From: Eubacterium sp.
GTDB lineage: Bacteria; Bacillota; Clostridia; Lachnospirales; Lachnospiraceae
Direction of reading: 5' to 3'
NCBI GenBank assembly: GCA_017477505.1
Contig: JAFUVQ010000056.1
Location: forward strand, 1 to 57,612
DNA length: 57,612 bases
In this document: piece after piece, positions 1-7,418 of the stretch
Position numbering within the stretch: the stretch's first letter is position 1
Layout of the letters: each line of letters begins with the position of its first letter
The notes under the pieces: generated by a model
Database searches by the model: none
The model's input: the letters and a program-made list of their open reading frames with translations, nothing else
Told to the model about the DNA's origin: nothing
Translations under genes and position numbers: made by a program

Positions 1-122
1 ATAAATACTTTAAAGAGGTTAATGAATTCCCTGTTGTTTATCACTGGAAGTATCGACTTGAAGAAATCGATCCGAGCGAAGAAGTACAGGTTGATACCTT
101 GCCTCTTAAAAAGTCCAGTTAA
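1..122 (+). CDS. C-terminal end of an unrecognised protein
   Basis: The third frame is open from the window edge to a TAA at 120-122 and encodes the last 39 residues of a protein that ends in LPLKKSS. It contains an acidic stretch (EEIDPSEEVQ) and aromatic residues (VVYHWKYR). No domain is recognisable from so short a piece. It is followed by the promoter region of the Fic gene. The frame assignment rests on uninterrupted coding and protein-like composition; the other two forward frames give less plausible peptides. Confidence 0.5.
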   Translation, partial: KYFKEVNEFPVVYHWKYRLEEIDPSEEVQVDTLPLKKSS

Positions 123-143
123 TTAGTGACGGTTATACTAGGT

Positions 144-211
144 TTCTCCTATCTGTTGACGTTCTCCTAAAATATGATATAATTTAGGAGAATAGAAAGG
201 GCGTAGGAGAA
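144..211. promoter_or_regulatory. Nested operator-like palindromes around the Fic promoter
   Basis: Four copies of one box are seen: TTCTCCTA at 144-151 and 162-169, and its reverse complement TAGGAGAA at 185-192 and 204-211. The inner pair forms a perfect 10-bp inverted repeat (TTCTCCTAAA, 11 bp, TTTAGGAGAA; 162-192) centred on the -10 region. The outer pair is centred within one base of the same point. The last box overlaps the Fic ribosome binding site (AGGAG). The arrangement suggests an autoregulatory operator, perhaps bound by the winged-helix domain of the Fic protein itself; that link is inference. Confidence 0.6.
156..183 (+). promoter_or_regulatory. Promoter of the Fic gene
   Basis: A TTGACG -35 hexamer (156-161) and a perfect TATAAT -10 hexamer (178-183) are separated by 16 bp. 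Transcription would start near 190, about 24 nt before the Fic start codon at 214. The -10 lies inside the spacer and right arm edge of the palindrome at 162-192, so a protein bound there would block RNA polymerase. Confidence 0.75.
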
Positions 212-213
212 CT

Positions 214-1311
214 ATGAGAAAATTCAATTATCAAAAATATAAAGCATACCGCTGGGATAATGAGATACTGAATTATCTTTCACAAATCCATGAGTATAAG
301 GGGAAGCAAGAGCTGTTTCTCAGACAAAAGCCTGTTGAGATGGAAAAACTTGTCGAGGTTGCAAAGGTGCAGTCTATAGAATCATCCAATAGGATAGAGG
401 GTATCGTTACCACGGATACGAGAATCGGACAACTTGCAAAAGAAAAAACCACACCGAAAAATCGTGACGAACGCGAGATAGCTGGATACAGAGATGTTTT
501 AAATACTATCTATGAGAATTATGAGTATGTGCCGGTAAACAGCAGTATCATATTACAGCTTCATCGTGATCTAATGCAATATGCGGAGACAGGAAACGGA
601 GGAAGGTATAAGATTACACAAAACTATCTTAAAGAAACTAAGGCAGATGGCACAGAGATAATCCGCTTTACGCCTGTTGATCCATATGAAACAGAGCCGT
701 GCATAAATGCAATATGTGAGAATATCAATTCGATGATGGAGGATACATCTGTTGACCCGCTTTTGATTATTCCTGTATTTTTACATGATTTTCTCTGTAT
801 CCATCCCTTTAATGATGGGAATGGTAGAATGAGCCGACTCATGACGCTTTTGCTTTTATACAAGTCTGGATATCTTGTAGGGAAATATATCAGTATTGAG
901 AAGCATATAGAGAAAACAAAGGACGCATATTATGATGCACTTGAAGCATCCTCGGCAGGATGGCACGAAGAAGAGGATGATCCCACCATATTTGTTAAAT
1001 ATATGCTTGGAGTTATTCTTGCGTGCTATAGAGAGTTTGAAAGTCGAGTAAATATTATAAGCGATACAACAGTAGTTACTGAAACCGAAAATGGGAAAAA
1101 ACGTGTAACCACAATTAAAAGAAAAGCGTATGATATCGTGAAAGCTTCCGTTGATACCAGGATTGGTAAGTTTACCAAGCGGGAGATTGTTAATATATGT
1201 CCGAGTATAAGTGATAAGTCCGTCGAGGCAGTTCTTAAGAAATTGCTTGACGAGGGATATATTGAAAAACATGGTTCGGGAAAGGGAACCTTTTATGCTA
1301 AAACATTCTAG
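214..1311 (+). CDS. Fic family protein (predicted AMP-transferase) with C-terminal winged helix
   Basis: The 365-residue protein carries the Fic active-site loop HPFNDGNGR at residues 197-205, where the His is the catalytic base and the Asp/Asn-Gly-Arg residues bind metal and nucleotide phosphate. An N-terminal inhibitory-helix motif of the (S/T)xxxE(G/N) type is present as S58 NRI E62 G63, so this is a self-inhibited class II Fic enzyme expected to transfer AMP (or another nucleotide-derived group) to target proteins. The last 90 residues or so look like a winged helix-turn-helix (KREIVNICPSISDKSVEAV followed by a GYIEKHG wing). The start ATG has AGGAG 5 nt upstream. Its promoter is buried in palindromic boxes and a matching palindrome follows the stop codon. 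Targets cannot be told from sequence. Such proteins occur commonly in genomic islands, as here. Confidence 0.9.
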   Translation: MRKFNYQKYKAYRWDNEILNYLSQIHEYKGKQELFLRQKPVEMEKLVEVAKVQSIESSNRIEGIVTTDTRIGQLAKEKTTPKNRDEREIAGYRDVLNTIYENYEYVPVNSSIILQLHRDLMQYAETGNGGRYKITQNYLKETKADGTEIIRFTPVDPYETEPCINAICENINSMMEDTSVDPLLIIPVFLHDFLCIHPFNDGNGRMSRLMTLLLLYKSGYLVGKYISIEKHIEKTKDAYYDALEASSAGWHEEEDDPTIFVKYMLGVILACYREFESRVNIISDTTVVTETENGKKRVTTIKRKAYDIVKASVDTRIGKFTKREIVNICPSISDKSVEAVLKKLLDEGYIEKHGSGKGTFYAKTF

Positions 1312-1338
1312 CTCCTAATATTGCGGACAAATTAGGAG
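1312..1338. promoter_or_regulatory. Downstream copy of the Fic operator palindrome
   Basis: Directly after the Fic stop codon, CTCCTAA (1312-1318) and TTAGGAG (1332-1338) form an inverted repeat spanning exactly 27 bp. The upstream operator has the same CTCCTAA and TTAGGAG arms (164-170 and 184-190), also spanning 27 bp. The shared spacing argues for a binding site rather than chance. Confidence 0.5.
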
Positions 1339-1390
1339 AAAAATGAATTAAGGATATTTTATGCTATAAAGTAGCCGACAGGCAGAAAGG

Positions 1391-1432
1391 AGCGTTTTCA
1401 CTTAAAGGAGTGAACCAAACGCTTCTTTTTTC
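1391..1432 (+). terminator. Rho-independent terminator after the Fic gene
   Basis: AGCGTTTTCACT (1391-1402) pairs with AGTGAACCAAACGCT (1409-1423) around a short loop, with a small bulge, and is followed by TTCTTTTTTCG. This fits an intrinsic terminator for the Fic transcript. Confidence 0.6.
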
Positions 1433-1546
1433 GTGCTTGAAAATGGCATTTTTAAGAATGAAAGCCCGAAATTTGGCTTAAATACGTGGTTTTTGGCTGT
1501 GACAATTATGGGACAGCTTTTAGATTATTTTATAATCAGCAAATAG

Positions 1547-1609
1547 TTTGAGCAAATCATTTGAGCATCAAGCTAGGATTAAGCTGGGGGTTAAAACTGG
1601 GGGTTAAAA
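1547..1609. repeat. Two families of short direct repeats spaced 13 bp
   Basis: TTTGAGCA occurs at 1547-1554 and 1560-1567 (13 bp apart). CTGGGGGTTAAAA is duplicated head to tail at 1584-1596 and 1597-1609 (13-bp unit). They lie in a 420-bp gene-free stretch (1433-1858) between the Fic and ATPase genes. No origin, RNA or gene could be assigned; iteron-like or recombination-related function is only a possibility. Confidence 0.45.
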
Positions 1610-1629
1610 AGTTATATAAGATAATATAC

Positions 1630-1664
1630 GGGCTGGATAATGGCAATATACCATTGCTCAGCCC
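1630..1664. terminator. Hairpin in gene-free stretch, possible terminator
   Basis: GGGCTG (1630-1635) pairs with CAGCCC (1659-1664), with an inner AATGG/CCATT stem. It is followed by ATTTTG, a weak U-rich tail. It could terminate transcription on either strand. Confidence 0.4.
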
Positions 1665-1740
1665 ATTTTGACTGTACTTAATCCTGTTGCTCTTGTCATG
1701 GATTATGTTAGAATAAGGGCATATTATATTTCAGTTAACC

Positions 1741-1838
1741 TGGCTATGAAAAAAGAAAAAACAGATTGACAGCCAAATAAAAAGTGATATTATACAATTA
1801 AAATGGCTGTGAAATCAAAAAAACTTAGTTCACAGCCA
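1741..1838 (+). promoter_or_regulatory. Promoter and operator-like boxes of the ATPase gene
   Basis: TTGACA (1766-1771) and TATTAT (1788-1793), 16 bp apart, form a good promoter for the gene at 1859. Around it lie copies of one box: TGGCTATGAA (1741-1750), CAGCCA within the -35 region (1770-1775), TGGCTGTGAA (1804-1813) and its exact inverse TTCACAGCCA (1829-1838). The last two form a perfect 10-bp inverted repeat just ahead of the ribosome binding site (GGAG, 1846-1849). This suggests repression or autoregulation; the regulator is unknown. Confidence 0.55.
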
Positions 1839-1858
1839 ATTATGCGGAGTCAAATGAT

Positions 1859-3289
1859 ATGGTAGGAAGAAAACAGGAGATTAAGGATCTTAATAGATTA
1901 TATGACAGGAATAAAGCAGAACTGGTAGCTATTTATGGCAGACGTCGTGTAGGAAAGACTTTTTTGGTTGATGAAGTATTCGCAGATAGAATAACTTTTA
2001 GACACGCAGGCTTATCTCCTGAAGGAGAGGAAGGGGTCGGCCTATTAAAAGCACAACTAAATCATTTCTATAATTCGTTAATAATTCAAGGAATGGAAGA
2101 GTGTGAAAAGCCAGATAATTGGCTCGACGCCTTCCTTTTGCTGGAGAAATACCTTCAGAAAAAAGATGATGGATCCAGACAATTGGTTTTCATAGATGAA
2201 TTGCCGTGGCTTGATACACCCAGATCAGGTTTTCTCAGGGCATTTGAAGGTTTTTGGAATAACTGGGGGTGTCACAGAAAGAATCTTATGGTTGTGGTTT
2301 GTGGAAGCGCAAATTCATGGATTCTTGATAATCTTATTAATAATCATGGTGGACTATATAACAGGGTTACCTATCAGATCAAACTGTCCCCGTTTTCTTT
2401 AAGAGAATGCAAGGAATTTTATAACGAGAATCATGTTGCATTATCGGACTATGATATAGTCCAGAGCTATATGATATTAGGCGGAATACCATACTATATG
2501 GGGTACTTTGACCCTGAATTAAGTCTTGCTCAAAATATAGATCGTCTATTTTTTGAAAGAAATTCTGCGCTAAAGGATGAATATGACCGTTTGTTTGAAT
2601 CAGTATTTGTTAATCCTGAAGCAATGAAAACGATATTAGAAGTGTTATCTACACGAAACGCCGGTTACACCAGGAAGGAAATATCTGAAAGAACGGGTTT
2701 TTCCGATGGAGGTGGTTTATCCAGATATTTGAAAGCTTTGGTGACCAGTGATTTTGTCACAAAATATGTTCCGTTTGGGTTTGGAAAGAGAGAGGAGCAT
2801 TATAAACTTATCGATCCATTCTGCCTTTTTTATCTCCATTTTCGAGAAGCAATCGATAGGGGAGATGACGAATATTGGCAGCATAATTTGGCAGCTCAGT
2901 CTGTAGTTGTTTGGCGTGGTTATTCGTTTGAAAATGTATGCTTTAACCATATTACTCAAATAAAAAAGGCGTTGGGCATATCCGGTGTTACAACGTCTGC
3001 ATCGGCATGGTCGAAACGGGAAGATGATGAAGAAGGTGTCCAGATAGACTTATTGCTTTTACGAAATGACAATGTATTAAATATGTGTGAAATAAAATTC
3101 TATGGAGATGATTTCACAGTAACAGGCGACTATTATCGAAAACTTCTCAGAAGGCAAGAGATGCTAATGAAAGAAGTAAATAAAAAGACTGTCGTTCGGA
3201 GCACTTTGATAACAACTTTTGGACTGAAGAAAAACGAATATAGTGGGATATTTACAAACGTAATAACGCTACAAGATTTGTTTTTATGA
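1859..3289 (+). CDS. Archaeal-type ATPase (COG1672-like) with PD-(D/E)XK-like C-terminus
   Basis: The 476-residue protein has a Walker A motif GRRRVGKT at residues 27-34 and a Walker B motif LVFIDELPW near residue 115, typical of the single-domain STAND-related AAA ATPases first noted in archaea. A winged helix-turn-helix follows (ISERTGFSDGGGLSRYLKAL). The C-terminal part matches the DUF234 type, with IDLLLLR followed by CEIKFY, the D...ExK pattern of PD-(D/E)XK nuclease folds. Family members are frequent in genomic islands and their function is unsettled; a role in DNA transactions or defence is often proposed. The start ATG is 9 nt after GGAG; an ATG at 1854 is out of frame. The gene is transcribed alone from a promoter with palindromic boxes. 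Confidence 0.85.
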   Translation: MVGRKQEIKDLNRLYDRNKAELVAIYGRRRVGKTFLVDEVFADRITFRHAGLSPEGEEGVGLLKAQLNHFYNSLIIQGMEECEKPDNWLDAFLLLEKYLQKKDDGSRQLVFIDELPWLDTPRSGFLRAFEGFWNNWGCHRKNLMVVVCGSANSWILDNLINNHGGLYNRVTYQIKLSPFSLRECKEFYNENHVALSDYDIVQSYMILGGIPYYMGYFDPELSLAQNIDRLFFERNSALKDEYDRLFESVFVNPEAMKTILEVLSTRNAGYTRKEISERTGFSDGGGLSRYLKALVTSDFVTKYVPFGFGKREEHYKLIDPFCLFYLHFREAIDRGDDEYWQHNLAAQSVVVWRGYSFENVCFNHITQIKKALGISGVTTSASAWSKREDDEEGVQIDLLLLRNDNVLNMCEIKFYGDDFTVTGDYYRKLLRRQEMLMKEVNKKTVVRSTLITTFGLKKNEYSGIFTNVITLQDLFL

Positions 3290-3374
3290 TGCTTGTTATT
3301 CTGGGATTTTAGCCTGGATGGGGGTCAACCAGAAAAGTATATTCCAGTTTATCTGTCTAAAGGAGAAGATGGAT

Positions 3375-3890
3375 ATGAAGAAAATCCAGTTTAGATATCA
3401 TCCAAATATATATGATGATGACATTCTTGTTCATAAGAGTGGTATATGTCAGTGTTGTGGCAAACAAATAAGCGAGTTTATCGAACATGTTTATTCATCA
3501 GAGGATGTCGATTGCATATGTTTACAATGTGTAAGTGATGGGACTGCAGCCCAAAAGTTTGATGCGGTATTTGTTTCATGGGCAGAATCTGTTAGTGATC
3601 CTAAAAAACGAGATGAACTATTTCATAGAACACCTGGATATCTTGGGTGGCAAGATGAAAATTGGCTTGCGTGTTGTGATGACTTTTGTCAGTATCTTGG
3701 GAGAGTCGGGATTGATGAATTAAATAATCTTGGGATAAAAGACGAAGTGCTACAAGAATATGCTAAGCGTGACGATGCATATTCGCTTGAAGATGTTGAG
3801 GAGTGTTTGTATAAGGATGGCGATATGTCGGGATATTTGTTCAAATGCATTCATTGCAATAAATATCATCTTTGGGTGGATGCAAATTAA
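3375..3890 (+). CDS. CbrC (UPF0167) family protein
   Basis: The 171-residue protein begins KKIQFRYHPN and has paired cysteines CQCC and CLQC near residues 27-57 plus a late CIHC, as in the CbrC family. In Escherichia coli CbrC is linked to colicin E2 tolerance; the biochemical role is not known. Cysteine pairs suggest zinc binding (inference). AGGAG at 3361-3365 favours the ATG at 3375 (9-nt spacing) over the in-frame ATG at 3369. The gene follows the ATPase by about 85 nt and may be co-transcribed with it. Confidence 0.75.
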   Translation: MKKIQFRYHPNIYDDDILVHKSGICQCCGKQISEFIEHVYSSEDVDCICLQCVSDGTAAQKFDAVFVSWAESVSDPKKRDELFHRTPGYLGWQDENWLACCDDFCQYLGRVGIDELNNLGIKDEVLQEYAKRDDAYSLEDVEECLYKDGDMSGYLFKCIHCNKYHLWVDAN

Positions 3891-3944
3891 TTAGAATGAT
3901 AACCAGGATTATATTTAAGTAATAAAGGCTAAGGTGATTTTTAT

Positions 3945-4118
3945 ATGAGCAATACAAGAACATTTATTGATGAAGCACTTGAAATGGTTTCTTCTGGAGA
4001 AGAATTTGTTCAGGCAATGGCGGATATTTACTCACATACTGAAGTCAGAGATATCTTAATGGAATACCCGGACTGGATAGTAAACATTATCACGGTAACC
4101 TTTATGGTAATACTCTGA
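3945..4118 (+). CDS. Small hypothetical protein (57 aa)
   Basis: An ATG at 3945 with AAGGTG 8 nt upstream opens a 57-codon frame ending in TGA (4116-4118). The first 44 residues are polar and helix-like (FIDEALEMVSSGEEFVQAMA); the last 15 turn hydrophobic. The abrupt change at the end suggests a longer protein that has been truncated, possibly at the recombination junction that follows. No family is recognised. Confidence 0.45.
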   Translation: MSNTRTFIDEALEMVSSGEEFVQAMADIYSHTEVRDILMEYPDWIVNIITVTFMVIL

Positions 4119-4158
4119 AGCCGCATAAACAGTAGCTTTCATGGGTTTCAAAAATCGA

Positions 4159-4347
4159 TTTATACCATTTTTATACCTTGATAATACGTCGGGTACATAG
4201 CCAGACAAAAAGAGAATTGGAGAAATATATAGTCATGATAAAAGTACTATTCGTTTGCTGGGGCAACATACTAAAAGTGGTTTGGGAACCCTGATAAATT
4301 GGTGCTTTTATCGATTTTCAGAGGTAGTTTTATACCTCATTTATACC
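4159..4347. repeat. Paired TTTATACC repeats flanking a putative attachment core
   Basis: TTTATACC occurs four times in two pairs, at 4159-4166 and 4170-4177, and at 4329-4336 and 4340-4347. Within both pairs the copies are exactly 11 bp apart. The pairs lie about 80-90 bp either side of the 19-bp repeat at 4248-4266. Two phased arm sites on each side of a core is the layout of a tyrosine-recombinase attachment site, or of a junction between two tandem elements. Function is inferred. Confidence 0.5.
4235..4294 (+). pseudogene. Duplicated 5' end of the LMW-PTP gene (att-like remnant)
   Basis: Twenty codons read MIKVLFVCWGNI and then diverge to a TGA at 4292. The first 12 residues match the start of the intact phosphatase at 12018 (MIRILFVCWGNI), including the catalytic Cys, but the Arg of the CX5R loop is missing, so the fragment is not functional. 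Bases 4248-4266 are identical to 12031-12049. The most likely origin is target-site duplication by site-specific integration into the phosphatase gene. Confidence 0.7.
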
Positions 4348-4364
4348 TTTTGGTTCGAGAAACT

Positions 4365-5450
4365 ATGGATATATCGACCCTAATTGAGCAGAAGCAATAT
4401 GGTGCCAAGTACTATGACGATGGTGTCGAGGGAGATTTGTTTGATATCCTTATGAATAACGGATGTAATTCTGTAAGATTAAGGCTTTGGAATGATCCTT
4501 ATGATGAGGACGGCAATGCTTATGGTGCGGGAACTAATGACATCAATAAGGTAATGGCACTCTCGAAAAGAGCTAAGGCGCATAATATGAGCACTCTGCT
4601 TGACCTTCATTACAGTGATTTCTGGGCTGATCCCGGCAAGCAGAATGTACCTAAAGCGTGGAGGGGATTAGGCGTAGATGAGCTTGAGGAGGCGGTGTAT
4701 AAATACACCGTTAAGGTTATGAAGCGTCTTCATGATGAAGATGCTGCTCCCGGAATGGTGCAAGTTGGCAATGAGGTCACTAACGGATTGTTGTGGCCAA
4801 CAGGCAAGAAGCCTAATTACGACAATATTGCGAGATATATAAGTGCCGGAATAAGAGGTGTAAGAGAAGTAGATAAGGACGTACCGATTATGATTCATCT
4901 CGACAATGGTGGCTTTAATGAAATGTATGTGGATTGGTTCGATAATTATATGACTAGAGGAGAAGATTTTGATATAATTGGATTATCTTATTATCCTTTT
5001 TGGCATGGAAGTTTAGATGAGCTTGAATTCAATATGAACGATATGGCTAAGCGCTACGGCAAGAAGATATGTATCGCCGAAGTATCTATGGGATTTACCA
5101 TGGAAGACTACCGTTCTTACGAGAAGAAGCCGACAGATGAACTGAAAGGTATGGCAACCAGACCTGAACTTGTAGAGAATCTTGATTATCCTATGACTAA
5201 AGAAGGTCAGAGAGACTTCATGATTGATGTTATGACAAGGGTTTCTAAGGTTCCGGGCGGCTTGGGCTTCTATTATTGGGAGCCGGGATGGATTCCTGTT
5301 CCTAATGTCGGATGGGCGACCGAGGCTGCGCTCAAGTATACAGGAGAGAAGGGACCTGGCGGTAACGAATGGGCTAATCAGGCGTTGTTTGATTATGAAG
5401 GCAACGCGCTTCCGGCACTAAAGGCAATAAGAGATTTCACTGTGGATTGA
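4365..5450 (+). CDS. Endo-beta-1,4-galactanase, GH53 family, lacking a signal peptide
   Basis: The product cleaves beta-1,4-galactan or arabinogalactan side chains of pectin. From the ATG at 4365 it has 361 residues and starts at the very beginning of the GH53 barrel (MDISTLIEQ; family members usually read GxDVSxL after a signal peptide). Family signatures include VRLRLWNDPYD, LLDLHYSDFWADPGKQ, acid/base Glu137 in VQVGNEV, IGLSYYPFWHG and nucleophile Glu239 in IAEVSMGF. No signal peptide or clear ribosome binding site precedes it; the open frame can be extended to a TTG at 4299, but that reads through the TTTATACC repeats. The 5' end seems to have been replaced at the recombination junction, leaving a cytoplasmic or poorly expressed enzyme. 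It lies upstream of a sugar-binding GGDEF protein and galE, a sensible galactan-use set. Confidence 0.85.
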   Translation: MDISTLIEQKQYGAKYYDDGVEGDLFDILMNNGCNSVRLRLWNDPYDEDGNAYGAGTNDINKVMALSKRAKAHNMSTLLDLHYSDFWADPGKQNVPKAWRGLGVDELEEAVYKYTVKVMKRLHDEDAAPGMVQVGNEVTNGLLWPTGKKPNYDNIARYISAGIRGVREVDKDVPIMIHLDNGGFNEMYVDWFDNYMTRGEDFDIIGLSYYPFWHGSLDELEFNMNDMAKRYGKKICIAEVSMGFTMEDYRSYEKKPTDELKGMATRPELVENLDYPMTKEGQRDFMIDVMTRVSKVPGGLGFYYWEPGWIPVPNVGWATEAALKYTGEKGPGGNEWANQALFDYEGNALPALKAIRDFTVD

Positions 5451-5476
5451 TTGTTTAGTTATAAGGAAGATTGGTT

Positions 5477-7399
5477 TTGAAGAAGATTGCTATTATTATG
5501 GAGAGTTGGAACAGGTATTTTACATATGCCTGGCCATCGGGGATGCTTAACAGAATAAACGAGCTCGGTGAAGACATCAACCTATATATCTTTAATTGCT
5601 CCGGTAATTGGAATACCAATGACGATTACAATCTTGGAGAGTATAACATTTTTAATCTCCCTGATTTTAAGGATTACGATGGTATCGTATTAGATCTTAA
5701 TAATACCAAGGATTTCAAGGTGAGAGAAGAAGTCATTAACAGAGCAAGAGCTTCTAAGGTGCCGGCAATATCGATTAACTGCTTATATGATGATTTGTAT
5801 TATGTGGGTATCGATAATTATTCGGCTATGAAGAAGATGATTTCTCATGTTTATGAGGAACATAACGCGAGAAGATTTTGGTTTGTTATGGGTCCCGATG
5901 ACAACTATGAGAGTATCGAAAGATCTAAGGCACTTCTTGATTATGTTAAAGATCATGATATAAGTGATGAGGATTATTACATTCATTACGGTGACTTTGA
6001 TTACAAGTCAGGTGTCAGCGCTTTTAGGGAGATATATAATCTTAAGAAGGAATTGCCTGACGCTGTCATTTGCGTTAATGACAATACTGCCGTTGGAGTT
6101 ATAAGAGAAGCGGAGAATATGGGCTTTAACGTTCCGAGAGATTTTATTGTGACCGGATTTGATGACATTGATAAATCAAGACATTACATTCCTCGCATTT
6201 CTACGACGAGTTATGTAAGAGAGGATGTAGGATACAGATGTATAGAGATGTTTCTTGATATCTGGGACGGCAAGGATGTTGAGTTAATCTCCCATACGAA
6301 CTCTGAGCCAATCTTTTGGGAGAGCTGTGGCTGTGAATCAGATGTTGAAGTAAGGTCTAGAGAGACACTTAAGGATAACATGCTCTGGAGTATAGACAGA
6401 GAATACTTTGAGGGCGATGTTTTGGCACTTGACTCAAGACTTGCAGGGTGTAAGAGTATAGAGGAGATGCTTGAGTGTATACCTTTGAGTATTCCGGCTT
6501 TTAAGTGTGATGCGATGTATCTCATTGTTGATAAGAAAGCATCGGCTCTCAATAACTATGAGGTTAACAACTTCGATATCGATACCTTTAATGGATATAG
6601 AGACAGCCTTATGACTACGGGTTATCCCGAAGATATGATAGTGATGTTTTCCTATGGAGATGTTGATACCGAGATTAAGGAAGGCATAAATGGAGTATTT
6701 CCGATGTTTGATATTAAGGAGAGTGGTGTGAACTACCTGTTCCTCCCACTTCACTTTAAGGACAAATGCATCGGATATTTTGTGATTAAGAATGCGGTTT
6801 ATCTCATGAAGCAGCAGTTCCTTTTTGAGATAATGAATTCATTGACTACAGGAATAGAACAGTTATATTCACGAACTATGCTTGCTAAGATGAATTCTGC
6901 ACTTACGATGTTATATAATCATGATTCGTTGACTTCGTTGTACAATAGATTTGGGTATAATCATTACGCTTCAAGATTTTACGAAGAGGCTAAGAGCGAA
7001 GGCAAGATAGTTTCAGTAGTTTACTATGACCTTGATAGGTTGAAGTTTTTAAATGACAACTATGGTCATGATGTTGGAGACCGGGCAATTAAGATAGTTG
7101 CTGATCTTATTACCAGGTTTTCATCGAGGCAATCACTTGGTTTTAGACTCGGAGGTGATGAGTTTTTGCTTCTTGATTATGTTGAGGATGAACAGCATAT
7201 TAAGAGCAATATAGATGATTTTAGAGAAGAACTTTCACGCATAAGCAAGAGAGAGAATATGCCTATTGAGCTTTCAGTGAGCGTTGGATATGTAATTTGC
7301 GATGCAGATTCTGATAAATCTATAGATGTATTTGTCAATATGGCTGACGATAGAATGCGCGAAGATAAAGTATCAAGAAAGATGAACAGACGAGATTAA
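5477..7399 (+). CDS. Sugar-binding-domain diguanylate cyclase (Peripla_BP-GGDEF)
   Basis: The 640-residue protein starts directly with a LacI/periplasmic-binding-protein fold (residues 1-285: KKIAIIMES, ICVNDNTAVGV, VTGFDDIDKSRHYIPRISTT) but has no helix-turn-helix, signal peptide or membrane segment, so it is cytosolic. A middle region (about 290-460) is probably a GAF-like sensor. The end is a GGDEF domain with YYDLDRLKFLNDNYGHDVGD and an intact RLGGDEF, predicted to make cyclic di-GMP. No RxxD inhibitory site sits at the usual place five residues before GGDEF. Start: TTG at 5477, 9 nt after AAGGA; a TTG at 5471 is also in frame. Only 26 nt separate it from the GH53 gene and 19 nt from galE, so it probably senses an internal sugar made during galactan breakdown. 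Confidence 0.8.
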   Translation: MKKIAIIMESWNRYFTYAWPSGMLNRINELGEDINLYIFNCSGNWNTNDDYNLGEYNIFNLPDFKDYDGIVLDLNNTKDFKVREEVINRARASKVPAISINCLYDDLYYVGIDNYSAMKKMISHVYEEHNARRFWFVMGPDDNYESIERSKALLDYVKDHDISDEDYYIHYGDFDYKSGVSAFREIYNLKKELPDAVICVNDNTAVGVIREAENMGFNVPRDFIVTGFDDIDKSRHYIPRISTTSYVREDVGYRCIEMFLDIWDGKDVELISHTNSEPIFWESCGCESDVEVRSRETLKDNMLWSIDREYFEGDVLALDSRLAGCKSIEEMLECIPLSIPAFKCDAMYLIVDKKASALNNYEVNNFDIDTFNGYRDSLMTTGYPEDMIVMFSYGDVDTEIKEGINGVFPMFDIKESGVNYLFLPLHFKDKCIGYFVIKNAVYLMKQQFLFEIMNSLTTGIEQLYSRTMLAKMNSALTMLYNHDSLTSLYNRFGYNHYASRFYEEAKSEGKIVSVVYYDLDRLKFLNDNYGHDVGDRAIKIVADLITRFSSRQSLGFRLGGDEFLLLDYVEDEQHIKSNIDDFREELSRISKRENMPIELSVSVGYVICDADSDKSIDVFVNMADDRMREDKVSRKMNRRD

Positions 7400-7418
7400 T
7401 CTAAGGAGGATTTAAATT

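Noticed and set aside
4299-4364. N-terminal extension of the galactanase from the TTG at 4299
   Set aside because: The added residues come from the TTTATACC repeat region, there is no ribosome binding site, and they do not form a proper signal peptide; the ATG at 4365 is at the domain border.
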